From: Alitta virens
Taxonomy: Eukaryota > Annelida > Polychaeta > Phyllodocida > Nereididae
DNA: 64,000 nucleotides
Assembly (NCBI GenBank): GCA_932294295.1
Contig: OW028573.1
Location: 54,315,829-54,379,828, forward strand
Reading direction: 5' to 3'
Made by a program: the position numbers and the translations under genes. Position 1 is the first letter of the stretch. Each line of letters opens with the position of its first letter. Positions 27,201 to 41,100 of the stretch are shown piece after piece. The notes beneath the pieces are model-generated. The model was not told the DNA's origin. It did no database searches and saw only the letters and a program-made list of their open reading frames with translations.

Positions 27201-29342
27201 TGATGTCTGCCTTAATGTCTACATTTGCTGCTGCTTCAAATCAGCCATGGAAACTGCTCCTGCCTGATGGTAATTACTTCGGAGCAGGTCATTTCTTAAG
27301 CAACTGCTAAAAATTAAACTGGCGCCTCTAGAGTGCGTGGTGTAAGTTTCAAACTTTTCAGTGCTCGACCTTTTCTTTCCAACATTATACTTTTAGCTCT
27401 TTTTATTAGCTTTCTAGGAAGCTACTGACATTTGCTTGCACTAAGTGTATATATCTATGAAGTTTGGGACAATTGCACAGTTGAGACATCAATAACAGTT
27501 AGTAAGGCAGGACATTTCTGCAATATCACCATGATATGGCCAATGCCAAGCCTGATACAGCCCTCCCCTGTGCCCGAGTAATGGATCAACCTACTCCCTG
27601 GGGATGCTCAGAAAGGGTACAGATAAAATCAGGGTAATGGAAATCACCAACAATGCAATCTAGAATTGATGGAGAAAGTGTAAGCAGAGCAATATCCTCT
27701 TGTTGCAGCCTGCTAAGCTTATAGCTAGCTCATAGTAATGTTTGTAGTGCATTCTTTGCAGGAACAATATGTACGCTTATCTTGAAGCAGAAGGAGACAT
27801 GCTTGGCATCGTTGGCATGTGGACATGCTGCCTTGCTCCTTTCCCCACAGAAGCACAGCAAGATAGGCTCACTTGAAAGCAGACTGTAAACAGGTAGGCC
27901 AGCTTCCGGTGCTGCCAGGAATTTGCACCCCACAAAAAGTGGTTCATAAACTAGGTCTGGTATTTTATCTAAACCACAAGGTCCATAATTGAGTCCTCAC
28001 TCGCCAGATCTCCATTAAAACAGTCGCTATAGTACATTGTAGTTAGTCTTGTTGATTTAATGACATTTAGAAAGGACAGTTAAAGCAGGCCCATCATCTT
28101 GCTAATTTTAAACCTCAAATGTCGTGATTTATAGACGTTGTTGTCTTAAGCAATCTCAACACTCGTTTCATACTGTGATATTGTCACAAATTTTCACTTG
28201 GTGTTGATAATTTTTCACTTCAGTTTCCAGTGGCCAGGCCTGGCAAATGTCAGTAGTGAAGGGTTAGATTTCAAGAACTGCATACAGCTGTCAGTTGCTG
28301 TGGATTTAGACAATAGCAGGAGGGTTGCATTTCGTGTCTAGAATGTCACGAGTTAACTAGCTCGTCCTGTGATTCATGCTCTCTATTGTCCTCCTGTTTA
28401 TTGCTTTAATAAAATGCACGAGGCAGCCCTAGTTTAGCATGTGTGACCATTGCTTGAATGCAAAGGAGCAATGACCATTTGGTGGCCATTCATTGAGCAT
28501 TTCTGCGAACATTCAATGAACATTCAACATGCCTACGGCCACAAAGCACGTGTCAAAACCTTCTGCACTTGTTAGCAAAATAAACCCCCCACTGCAGAAA
28601 ATGTGGAGCCCCTGATGGACAGCCCTGCCTCTAAGTACCTCTCAAGCCTCCCCCGCCGTCTCCTTGTCAACAACTTATGGGAAAGGAGGACCTTTAGTCT
28701 GCTTTAAAGATCTGGACACACTACGAAAAGAAAGATATCTAGATGACACATTTGTTGCAAGAGAGGGAAAAAGAATGCGAGTGAAAACATCACATGCTCC
28801 CCATCCCAAATACATGAGACTACTCGTCTCTGTTTTCTTTTCACTTTTTCTCTCCTTTCTCATTTTTAAGAGCTTACTGTAAATACTTCATGGGATCGTT
28901 TCGATGATGTCTAGGTCAAACCAAAACAGCATGTATTTTTGCCTACTCTGTGTTCAGGTCATTGCCACATTCGCCACATAGTATCACTGCTAAACCAATA
29001 CTTGCTGTCAGGTCTAATTGCTGGTGTTCATTCCCACACTGTGAGTTTAGTGGAAAACCTCGTTTGTACGTAGTCAGGTTGATCTCAGGAGGTTTAGCTT
29101 GAGTTTCCACTGGATTCTTGATAGATTATCTGAGGTCAAGGATTATAATTACCAAGGGATTGATTTTAATTAAGAAGCCAACAGGTTTGATATGATTTCA
29201 TGCATAGCTGACATGCACACATGTACACCTCATATGTCATACAGAAAGGGCGTCTATGTTTAAAATGCAGTGCTGGGCCTGTGCCAAATTGCATTTCAGT
29301 GTGGCATTTGCTAAGTAAATTGGCATGATACTCAGTACTTAC

Positions 29343-29374
29343 CTTTTTGGCATGTTAGTCGTAACGGCAGTCAT
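29343..29374 (-). CDS. Candidate start-containing exon of the same locus
   Basis: An ATG at 29374 opens MTAVTTNMPK plus two bases of an arginine codon, followed by a near-perfect donor (AAAAAG|GTAAGT). The frame is open upstream for a further 11 codons (to a TAA), giving NKDLAN just before the methionine, so this could also be an internal exon entered from an acceptor near 29400. Its outgoing phase matches the exon at 17984-18196. The intervening intron would be about 11 kb. Confidence 0.35.
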
Positions 29375-30238
29375 GTTGGCCAAGTCCTTGTTCTTGTCCA
29401 GACCTAGTTAAGGATCATTCGGCCAACAGCCTTCGAAATGTGTGCCAACCTGCAACAACATATCCACAAATACAGTCAGGTGTCTCATGTTCTGTGTCAG
29501 CTGAAATTTCACACTTAGCCGTAGTGCAGGTTTAACAAATCCTATATAATGTAGCTATAGCAGTATTTCACTGTGTGAATTAAATGGAGAAATCCCCACA
29601 GAGCATTTATTTTATTGCCACTCAGGTGCCCCTCCTATTTACTTTGTCCCATTCTGTCTTCCAAACATAGCAGGTGAAATTGATTCAATTATACTACTGG
29701 GTTGTAAGTAACGAGTTGGCTCGAGGCACTGCTAATTTGTGAAAGACCCAAGTAGGCCGTATGAGTCAAGATATGCCAGTGGCTAGTTTTTGTATCAACT
29801 TGCAAGAAAAAAAAAACCCACCAACAAGCTTTCTAGATAAAAACCATGCGAGTCGTTTACAAATGATACAATAACAGTGCGCTCCAGTGCTTCTGGGAGA
29901 GCAGAAAAGAGCTTACCTGTGTGCTTTGAGAGCAGCAAAAAAAGGTTGACTGAGGTCACAATGTGAGGATCCTCACTATAACAGGTACTAATGTCTTTGA
30001 CAATGACAACACTGTGTTACGACGTAGTAGTCGAAAGCAGGCTGGCATGACATGCAATGACTTTACGTCTCACATATACAGCAGTCCAGTCTCACTGACC
30101 AGTGGTCATTTGAAGAGGGTAAACTCCTGTGTGTGCTGTTTAAAGGAAGTGACCGGCTCTAGTGTTACATCTCATCACCTAGCATCCATGTTGTGGCGTC
30201 CATCTTGCTAGCCAGACACGCCAGCTAGTGATGTATAC

Positions 30239-30439
30239 CTGCTGCTGTTGATGCTGCTCCTGCTGCTGATGCTGCTGCTGCCAGAACTGGAGCAATAGAT
30301 GCAGAGGCATCACAATCGACTGCTTCTGCGGCTGCTGCTGTGGCGCCTCCTCAGCATCCCCTGCCACGCCACCTAGTGGTCTGTTATGATCTTCACTCTT
30401 CACTCTTCCCTCTGCTCTGCTGTGATCTGACCTCTTGGC
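30239..30439 (-). CDS. Candidate Gln-rich cassette exon
   Basis: 201 bp (67 codons, phase 0 to 0) between acceptor TTCTGCAG and donor CAGCAG|GTATAC. The open frame starts AKRSDHSRAEGRVKSED and ends in a glutamine-rich run with interspersed histidine, from imperfect CAG/CAA repeats. Orientation and position would put it upstream of the exon at 29343. A pure simple-repeat origin is possible, since part of the exon is a CAG-like repeat; the non-repetitive first half argues for coding. No family recognised. Confidence 0.35.
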
Positions 30440-31684
30440 CTGCAGAATGAATATTACTCATTACAGAGCACTCAGGTGGAAAGGCTCTACACATTGCGCT
30501 ACACTTCTTGGTTAACTCTGCTAAATGACCCGTTACTCTGGCAGAGGATTAAAGTGCCACTGTTCTACAAATACACACCCATGCCTCAGCCTAATGTCCA
30601 ATAAATGACAAGTGACACGATTAGGGCAATGGCCACAGTCCATTTGTCATTTTGACATAATTCCGGGTTATATTCTGTATTATATTGATTCAGGCTCGTC
30701 CGAAAAAACCTAATTTTGTTTATGCTGACTCTGAATAAAAATTAAAGCTTGATGTTGAGTGTTTTATGGAAGTCTAAAATAACATCAAATATTTGCACAG
30801 CGAAAACATTAGGAGGTCTTCGATTCTCAAATGTGATGCACTGTCTTGCATTATATGCATTGTCAGTTTTTCAAACCGATAAATACAGTTAAAATACTTG
30901 ACTATAGCAATTGGGTTGTCCCTTGTCTATACGTGTGCAACAGACCTAGTGTGAGCCCTTCACTTTTGAAGTGTTGCTATGGCACCTAAGTGAATACTTG
31001 AGATAACGTTTGCTTACCTGATAGTCTTCTTAGTCCTTGCTCTTGTCAGTCAGTTTACTTTCCTTACTTTCCTATAATAACTAGTCTTGGTTGTTAATTT
31101 ATGCAGCATGACTATGCATGCTACACGAAGATCAGCATGCCAGTCGGCCAAGTTATGTGTTGGAGATAGTTGCCACACACGCCTTATGCAAATGGTTTAT
31201 ACATAAACCCTGAACAAAATGCTCAGAGTATGTGAGAGGAGTTTGTTTTAGCCCATGGCAGTCAACATCTCAGCTTTGCTTAGAATTCCTTTGAACCTTG
31301 CTTGAAGAGCCTTGGAGAGCTAGCTGTGTGAATAGGTTATACATTACCAGTCCGTGACCTCCCGGGGTCATTTCCTTCCAGTCATTGATGGAAACTTATT
31401 TTACCAGTTATTAGGCCTCAGTCGACTGTGAATAGATAGTGAATACTGTCTGTAAACATTGCCAACTTCTAATGTATTGCTTACAGTCTATTCAGTTTGT
31501 TGTTGTTTTTGTAAAGGTGTTTAGGATTCAGGGGACAACATCTTTCTTATAGAAATAGGCCCCACCAAATGGTGTCAGCAGAAATCTGTTTATTGTCACT
31601 TTACCTGCCCTATTTGAATGTACCAGGTGTTTATTTAACTGCTTTGCTGTAGAATTTGCTGTAAAAAGCTGGCATTGCCAGGAA

Positions 31685-31800
31685 AATTTCAAGATTCAGA
31701 TTCAGATTCAGATTATTTATTTTTTACGAACTAAACAGTTACAGAGATAGGGATTGCCCTCTAAGGAAGTTGACTTCCGCTATCAAGGGCAACCCCAAAT
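31685..31800. repeat. (AGATTC)n and adjacent inverted repeat
   Basis: Four AGATTC units near 31689-31712, then TTATTTATT, then an imperfect stem between ATTGCCCT and AGGGCAA about 40 bp apart. It resembles the hairpin-plus-simple-repeat end of a LINE or SINE. Confidence 0.4.
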
Positions 31801-32948
31801 AATTTTTACATAAAAGTATTATTTTACATTATATTATAAAGGTGTATAATTATCAAATAACATAACATGTGTTCATAATTTCAGAATTAAATTAGAAGTA
31901 GAAACTAACAACACATGGAAGAGCATGAGGTCAAAATACGAAAGTTGTAATTCGATGTGTAAAACACTTTTAGAAACTTAAATTTAACTGTCAACCCCAT
32001 CGGGTGTATGAAATGACAACCAGCAGTCCGGACAACAATGAAAAACTAGGGTTAGAAATAATACGAAAAAATCAGTTTACGAAGGACACATTTCAGCTTC
32101 GTCGACTTTATTTCTTGGTGATTGTAAACATAAACATTTGATTACAAATAAAAGGTCTATTTTCTAATTAACCTCTGTCGTGCTGTCATGAGAGTCAAGA
32201 CTAGATCTGAATTAAGTACCGTTACCAGTATATCACAAATATCTAGAAATAACACAAGGTTAAAATTACTAGCTAGTGTATTCTTGTTTTTTCCGGAAAT
32301 ATAATTCCAAAAATATATTTGATTACAATACACTGCAAATATATCTTGCAAATAACAAATAAATATATTCTGATTGTAAAGCTATGTATCACAGTCAGTG
32401 GCAGTTGTAATAATGGGCATCATGTTTGATACAATGTGCTCCCAAATGCTGAAAATCTGTGTATTTCAGAGAGTATTCTGGTTAATTGCCCGGGTGGTCC
32501 ATTTGATATGGCCTGGTTTGCTCTTGTAACAAAGGTTCTGGACTATGGATTCTCGACCCAAGCAGTCTTTATGATCTATGCTCAGGTGGACATCATCATT
32601 ATGAGTCACTTAATTGGGATAAAGCAAGACCTTATCATTCCACCACATCTGTCCAGTCAGATAATCAGGCCCCCATATTATGTGAGTGCGATGCATGAAG
32701 CGTCTGAGTGATTTCACTTAAATGCAAAGATTGGTGCTAAAAGTCAATCACCGCACCCTTTTACCCTTTTAAAATATCCTCCAATATGTCCTGTCCTTTA
32801 ACTGTACTTGTGATATTAAGTTATTTACGCTTATTTCTCCACATGAATTCTATCAGACGCTTTGTTTTGTGGGCTCAACTAAGTGGGCATGAGAGTCTGA
32901 AATTCAGGCTGGGGGCATTAAATCAAATTAAGTACAATGAAGCCTATT

Positions 32949-35186
32949 TCAGTAATCTACCGTGGAGGCCAGACTCATGTTATCTACATTCGGATCCTGC
33001 TCCTCATTCGTTTCCTGGTTGTCCGTTTCAAAGAATTTACGAACATTTTTTGGATGCTCGGGTAGCTTGATTTTCCTTTTAAAGGCGACGTTTTGGTAAA
33101 TATATTCATACAGAGTTTCTATAGACCTTTCGGTTCTTAGATGATCACCACCATACAGATCTCTGCAAGACAGGTACCATTTGTAGAAGTAGTCAAATGC
33201 CTTTTCATAATTCCTTTTCGTTTCCCAGTAAATGCCCAGGTTGAGGTAGAGTCGTGTTGTCTTGACATTCAGTTCTCCGACCAAACGCAAAATGATGTCC
33301 AAGGCTTGTTCATACAGCTGTGGGAAAGAAAGAATGAAATTTATGCTAAACATTTTTGATATTGCAAGTTAGTGTGATGTAGAGTTAAGTTTAAAAGGCA
33401 AATATAGATTCCCCAAGATTAACTTGCCTGTAGTTGTTTCTTTGAATCATCATCTGTTGCAACTGCCTTTGTTGTCAGAACATCTGCGTAGTAAAGTTCA
33501 TCTTTTAGCTGGAAGTCAATTATATACAAGTATTGAGAAGATCAGTTTTACGTTGGACATGTCATAAGGAGGATTAGTATAGAGAAATCCATCTTAGAAG
33601 TCAAAGGGGATGGCAGGAAAAGAAGAGGCCACTGACATTTGTTGATCAGACCAACCTCAGATGACACACTTTGGTTACTACAATGCTATTCCACTTGTGG
33701 ACTACATGAATTTAGCTGAATTTGAAGAAAAAAATAATACTTAGTACATTGCGTTGTTATTGCAAATGGTTCTTTAAAGTTCACCAACCTCTTCTTGGAA
33801 TATCCTGAGTGCCTCATTAATGTTTTCCAGCCCTTTCTCTCTTGCTTCGGTGCTACTAACTTCGGTGGAACCTCCCAAGTTAGCTAAATCTATGTAATAA
33901 AAGCCAAGGCGATTTAGGGTGGTTCCAAGCTTGTGCTGCAAATAGACGATAGATGGTAATTTGATGAGGATGCTTCAATATAAATAAAGGATTGACATAT
34001 TTTTGTGGGTGAAGGAATTTGTACCATACGCAATGCATGCTATCCCTCAATTTTCACATAATTTACTACAAAGATATCCAAACTAATGCAATTGATGTAT
34101 TTGGATAATTTGTATTTGTAGGCTTTATATGGAACCCAACCGATTCAAAAGCAATGGTGCTTACCTTATGGAGGGTCGAAGTGTAGTTCTTTCTTACTTC
34201 AGCAGATTTTGAATAGGACTTGATGATTTTAGATACCGCTGGTATCTGGGAGCTATCCATGTAATTTTCTTTTCGTAAGTTCTGTAATTAGTATCATATA
34301 AACTATAATCATTCAATTAATTAATTATTGGCAGCACGCAGTAGGCACTAGTTTGTGGAGAGTTACTGACTTCAATTAATGGACTATCCTTGTTTAAAGT
34401 ACATGGATGTATCTCTGTCAAAACTATCAAGATGACGGGATTTTCAAAAAATTTTAGGCTGCCCAATACCATTGTATTATAAAGAAAGAGAAAAATACAG
34501 CCATCTCCCTATAGGTGTCTCTGTGTAGATGGTGCTGCCCTCTAGAGCATACTTGCCTCATCTATAATTGTTGCATCCAGGTGATAAAGTTCCACCATCC
34601 TCTCAGGCCTGGAACCTGATGCTTCCTCCAGTTCCAAAGCTGTGGTTGCCATTTCCTGAGCTTTGTCAATAAAACCTGCCTGTAGACTTTTAAGATAAAT
34701 AATTATCAGTAAGGCATATTGTATCAGAGGAGTGAGGTAAGAAGAGTTCCCTAGATAACGCAAATTTAGTTCAAGTCAGGACATGTTTAATTAGGATTTT
34801 TAGATAGGGCAACAAAGATATTGTAAACATTCCACATCTAGATCGCATAACATGATGTGTCATCCAGTGAATAAAACATATTGGTTCACTAATAGGCGAT
34901 AGAACTGCGAAGTGTAGCCAGATTGCCCACCAACACCACTGTTTAATAAATGCTGCTTCAAGTTGCGCATCATTACTACTACCATACTTCCAGTGACTTC
35001 ACTCTATTCCCAGGTAACCAGTACTCCAACACATTTGCTCCTGTTTAGTCGAACCAAAAGTACTTACAACAGTCTCGATATCTTCTCATAGATCAATGAA
35101 AGATCTTCCACTGGCATATTCTCATCACTTGTGAATGTGTTGACATTGTTCATGTAGCATTCCTGCATTCTTTCTAACCCTGGTCC
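32949..35186 (-). CDS. Exons 17-22: TPR-like helical repeats and acidic tail
   Basis: Exons 35186-35068, 34686-34557, 34281-34165, 33935-33789, 33508-33428 and 33317-32949, residues about 744-1063. Paired-helix signatures are visible: LIYEKISRL followed by GFIDKAQEMATTALELEE, HKLGTTLNRLGFYYIDLA, and TRLYLNLGIYWETKRNYEKAFDYFYKWYL (only partly quoted positions apply). The region matches the TPR spacing of NPHP3-like and kinesin-light-chain-like repeats. The last exon ends with a basic patch (FKRKIKLPEH) and an acidic low-complexity tail before TGA at 32949. The exon 18 and exon 21 donors are GCAAGT, giving GC-AG introns of 275 and 110 bp. Confidence 0.75.
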
Positions 35187-38100
35187 CTGTAAAGTAATAG
35201 ACCATTTAAATTTTAAAGTATCATGAAACACAAAAATCTAGTTCGTTAACGGCAACATAAACAGAGTAGGCAGGTTGACAACAAGACCATGCTGCAGCCT
35301 CTAATGAATATAACAACGAAATACAATAATCATATTAACTGTAATTGACAAGCAGTTTTACCTTTCTCCACATAGATATTAACTTAGAGCTGAATTCAAT
35401 GTCAAACATCGCATCAAAAACGTCCCAGTCCATGAGAAAAGCTTCAAGTCTTTTATTGTCTCCACAGGCAATGAGATGAACAGGATACTCCTGCATAAAA
35501 GAATGTAACAATTTGTATATAAAGTAGTTAATCCGAGAAATAAAACGATGACTGGAAATCAACAATGATGGTATTATCATTTACCTCAATTTTCCTGTGT
35601 AAAAATTGGCAAGTCTCAAAATAATCGGCTAGCTTGTCATGCCACCAGGCATATATATCCTTCTTTGGTTCTCCTTTCTCGTTTTTAAAGTATCTGGAAA
35701 TTAGACCAAAAGTAAGGATTTTGATACTACATGAAATTGTCAAAGCTTGAATGTAATTTTCAGGTCCATTGTCAATATACTCACTTCTTCCTAACAGCCT
35801 TGCTAAGGGAGCGATGGTAAAAGTCAAGGCGACCTTCCCCACTGTCACCGAATGGTCTCAAAAACGGTTTGAGAGCGCGGTAAACTTCCGACCACTTGTA
35901 AGCAGGCAGTCTGGCCATGTCTTTGGATGATTTTTCTCTACCTCTGTCATCTGGAACATAAGGCTCTTACATGCATCAATTGGACAAATGCATTACCTGC
36001 TGATATGTTTACCACAGTAACCGTACCAGCAGAATTTACATTTGATCTGACCAGATAGTAATCTTATTAAGGAACCATGTAAGATGACCTCATAAGAAAT
36101 AGATTTCAGTGGCTTTGGGATGGACTTGTATATATTACATAGTACATGATGTGCCAGTCTACGACATACCTTTTTCTGCACCGTAATCCTTCGCAGTAGC
36201 ATGAGGCATGAGTCTGTCTTCATCCGCAAGAATCGTCAGGAGTTCAGTCTCAAGCAAGCCATGTCCAGACACCTCCAGCAAACAAAGTGTGGCAACTAGT
36301 AAGTCTCCTCCATTTTCCTTTTCAAATCTAATAAGCACCTGCATTTCCAATCTGGAATATGATACAAAATACTCACTATTATAAAATGATTATTTTGTAA
36401 CCAACAACAATCTCCAGAAACTGAAGATTTTCTACATTTTGAGTCAGATATGCTAGATTCGTTGTTTTTGATCTAACCACAAAAGATAGTGCCTCAAAGA
36501 ACATCGAATAAGGATACTACGCATATAAGCTACATTCAAGGGTCAAGCGTTTGTCAGAATTTAAACAAACGTATGTAACTTTATAGTTGCTATTCACTAC
36601 TGGCTATTGAAGTTGCAACTCTCAGCCACCAGGTTTATGACTGATGTTGATTGCAATATATTTTATTCGTCGTGTACCTATTACATTTCCTTGTAAAACA
36701 TTCACCAGTGATACACTGCCAAAAGCATTCACTTACTCCAACAGCCCATCTGACAATTGGTTAATCTTGTCTGAGATTTGCCTGAACTGCCCGAATATCC
36801 TCAATTCTTCACAAGCAATCGAGAGCCATAGTGGATTATCAGCCGATGCCTTTCCAGTCAGACATTGCATCTGTTCCTGATCCAGCTGCTTGTTGTATTT
36901 TCCCAACATTTCAGTCACAATGGCCTGCAAGTATACAAATCAAACAAATATATGACACTTAATATACACACCATCCGGGAAACAGATTTCCAGGCAACTC
37001 AGTTCAAATTCAATCTTAGTATAGCTGTCTATGGATACACCATATTCATAATTTTGTTTTATCATAATATTATGGAAGAACGATAATAAGTTAAGGAAGT
37101 TGGACATTTGTAAAATGCCAAAATGAGTATGATTAAATTTGATGTGACTGAATACGAGAATGGGTTCATCTGCACAATGCATACCTCCTTTGACTGCTGG
37201 TTCAGAGGTGTCACATTCAAGCAAGATGGCTGGGGTTCTCTTGCCATGAACGCTTTGTGTTGAGGTGTATCAGGAATCATGGCAAAGACGCATTTAATAT
37301 GAGGGGCAAGTTTTCTTGGAACCCATGACACTAGTTGGGCTGCAGTGTCTTCATCCAACTGAAACAGAAAGGATGAACACCATGGAATATGGGTAAGATT
37401 ACAAACAACGCTAATTATAAACTAATTATACTACACTGATGATCTCTTCAAAACAGCTGATATTTGGAATAATATTTAAGAATAGTTTAGCTAATCTAAA
37501 CCCAACATCTACATAAGTCATCTTATCTAACAATCGTAACACGATAGCCTGCCCTTGTCAGTTATTCTAGATGCAAAGAAAAAAAAAATTTCCAGTAGAA
37601 TAGTATATTCATACATAAACTTGCCAATTCATACGCTTGGGTATGTGTAATGTTGTTACCTGATTTAATGCATCCACAATGATAATGGTAGGTTTTGAGT
37701 TAGGATTGTTCAAAGCACCACATGCTTCCTGGGCCGCACTGTCCACATCAGTAGGCATTGTGGCATCCTGATAAATTGCAAATGATTTTAATGCAATATA
37801 ATTTCAAGAATAAGCACAGGTGTAATCAAGTATCAGCGTGCAAGTTTTTAACTTACATTAACAACGTCCATTTCTCTCAGGAGTCTCTTTAACAACAATT
37901 CTAATTCGGTTGACCCAGGAACTGCTCCAACAAAATGGTAGAATACATGCCAGTCTTTGCCTCTACAAAACAAAACAAAAAAAGCCCAACTGAAATCTGG
38001 CATAAGCCTCCCAACATCTCATAAAATTAATCCAATGTATATATTTGCCAATGACACATAGTTATAACCACATTACAATACAATTTGAAATGTTAGCATG

Positions 38101-41100
38101 CTTATCGGTCATATTTGAACCCCCAACCTGCTAAGAATAAATGCTACTGCCATCTAACCCATATCATCATTATGGCCATTATAGTTGCGACCACTGAGAG
38201 AGAAACAACAGAAATTGCAATGGGAAATACATCATAATTATTACACAGGTGTCAACTTTCTGTTGCGAAGTTCACTGCTGACATTCCAGTCTAATTTGTA
38301 TTTGATTAAAAAAATACAACAACAAAAATTAAACATGTGAGACATCATTGTGAATCCCACAATAATAATTACGTATATATGGATAAAGGGGCTTTCACAC
38401 TGTCACGAATAAGACCTACGTATGATGACATATGCAAATTGTTTTTACTCTTGGTCATCCGTGGACGTATACTAGTGCTAAAGCCCCCTTCACACATGGC
38501 CAGATCAGACGCTGGAGTGTCCCAGAGTAAAATTTCTTTCACTCCGGGGGGTTCCGGGATCAAAGAGCTGAAAATGTCAACAAAAAAGAAATGTTTGGCG
38601 ATGTGTACACGATTGCAATACGATGTCAACAAGTAGCAACACGGATTTAACACGACGGCCCCGGAAGAGTGCGGAGTGAAACGGATTTTACATGGTGCCT
38701 TCGCGGATATAACCGGTCTTTACACTGTGTTCATTTGTGTGGAACTGTGTTGGTCCTTGTACTCTCCGGCGTATATGGCGGCGAAATATTCATGCCCGGT
38801 TGACGCTGGATGTAGGCAGAGATACCACGAAGTATGCGAGAGTCAATACGGAGATTTCCGGAGATCGGCGGAGTCTACACGGATTAACACGGATTAAATT
38901 ACTCTGGGACCTCCAGCATGAAAAGAAAAATTGAACATGTTTCATTTTTTCCCTGGAGTCCCCCGGTGGTCCCGGATTGTCCCGGACAATGCTGGAAATA
39001 AACACGAGGTCTACATGCTATTACCCAGAGTTTGCCGGAGTTATACTCCTGGACAATCCGGCATCTGATCCGGCTATGTGTGAAGGGGGCTTAATTCGTC
39101 GATGCACCTGGTTGCGCAAAACTTTGGCAGACGTTCTACGAATGCATTGTTTACATTAGTGACGTAACTCGGTCGCGATTCACTCAGCGATCTACGAGTG
39201 CCTACAAGTGCCTACAAGTGCCTACAAGTGCCTGATGGCTGTTCGACGACAGACGTTCGGCGAGCATTTGATGGACGTTTGGCGTGCGGTTGACGGACAT
39301 TCTGCAAGCAGTTGACGGACGTCTGCCATTTACGACTACCTCACGTACGCCCGTGGAAAGAAGTTATATGTGATTAACAGAGCCACGAGTGAGCACATAT
39401 AGCCCATTTTTCACATAGGTCTTATCCGTGACAGTTTGAACGCCCCTTTAGAACTCTGAGCTTCAACTTTTTTATTTATCTATATGACCGAAGATTACAA
39501 AGAAATATGATAGGAGATCCTGCAAGGCATTGTTCTGGAGCGCAGGACCACCAGAAAATTACTATTCGAATGTTACTAAATTTAACTTTTTCTAGATTTA
39601 GATAATGAAAATGTTGTGTACCATCATATTAGCAATTACCTGGTACGAGAAACGGTATTTTAGAGATTAGTTGGCCGTAATTCATATGATAATACTTATG
39701 AATTATAAATATTAAGGAGTGTATTTATTGGAATGGTATTTTTAGTTTATTTATTATGCCAAAAGTTGTACCTATTTTATTATTTTATTTTTTGCATACA
39801 TATATATATATATATCTTTTATTCGACGGCTTCATGTCATTCATGACATATGTGTCATAATGTAAACAGAAAATACGAAGTAAATGACATACAATAACAA
39901 TTAAAGAATAATAGAAAAGTAGTAAATAAAGCTAGGTTCCAGCTACGATAAAGATTTGTTACAATACAATAGCAACATAATAATGTACACTTTTCAATGT
40001 GAAGTTCAATCTTGTTATATCTATATATATAAATCATACAGCATTATCCATAGCAAATGATCTAACACATAGGTAATTAAAAGGAACGTATATACATGTA
40101 TGTAAAAATATACAAGATCAAAGATATGGTATACAAATGTTCATAATGCAGAGACTCAGAATGGTCAACATGTTTAATGTCAGACGATGGATGATGACTC
40201 AAACGTTTATTAGGCATCAACATTCACCAGAAATTTTCAAAGGGATTTTAACAACTCGGGCTCTTTTGATTTCATGATGGTCTTAAATCTATCTTCATTG
40301 TTTAGTTGCTCAAAATTATCTATGTAATCATTAGCTACTTTAAGGAGTTCCTCACGACTAAGTTTATTATGCGGACATACTATGAGACAATGTTTTTCAT
40401 CTTCAATTTCATGCATACTGCATTTTAGGCATAGCCTCTCAGCTGCTGGATTTTCATGTCTACCTGTTTCAATACGCAAATTATGTGAGCTTACTCTAAA
40501 TCTGGCGATTTTATTATACATTTTTCTGCTTAGGTTTAATAAGAGATAAGGTTCTAGTCTATAATCAGTCTTGAAGAGTTTATAGGTTCTAAGTTTTGGC
40601 CGTAAAGTGGAATCATTTATTTCAGCTAATATAGTATCCTGACATTTATCATAAATTTTAGATTTGAATGTTTTAATAATGGATTTTAGCTCATTATTAG
40701 CAAGTCTTAAATGGTCTCTTTGCGGATAATGTTCATTGAGTATATGAATAATTTTTGCAACTCAAGCGTTATTACCAGAAGTGTTAATCTTTTTTTGCTC
40801 ATTTAAACATTTTTTAAGAATATTATTAGCAGGCAGTTTTTCCAGTTTAATCCAGTAGTTGATTATTCTGAACTGTTGCTGCACATGTAATGGGAATCTG
40901 CCCTGTCTCACTTGTGATGAGGTCTGTCTCCTAACTCCCAGCATATTTTTCAGATATCCTAATTGTACCTTTTCTAGGTTATTAACAGGTTTGTGACTGG
41001 ACCATATTTCACAATTATATTCAAGTACTGGTAAAATATATGTGTCAAACATTTTTAGAGCAAGTTTAGGAGTGATGTATCCTAATGCCTGCTTAGTGTC

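Larger units (their letters stand above)
18421..29342. other. Long intron or intergenic sequence, no supported gene
   Basis: About 11 kb without a frame that I can assign. A LINE-type tail lies near 19620-19760 and a TATATGTACT minisatellite at 21126-21243. The part from about 21500 to 28500 is less AT-rich and may contain decayed transposon sequence, but no motif was recognised. Frames such as those at 22241-22579 and 25873-26100 look like chance. Confidence 0.4.
29375..32948. other. Intergenic and 3' flank of the NACHT gene, with candidate exons
   Basis: Holds the Gln-rich candidate exon (30239-30439), a splice-bounded stretch at 31018-31071 with an in-frame stop, and an AGATTC microsatellite with hairpin sequence near 31690-31790. 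A minus-strand AATAAA near 32107-32112 could end the NACHT transcript. Confidence 0.35.

Noticed and set aside
38337..39159. Several frames of 60-99 codons on both strands
   Set aside because: All fall inside the nested MITEs and have no homology to a transposase.
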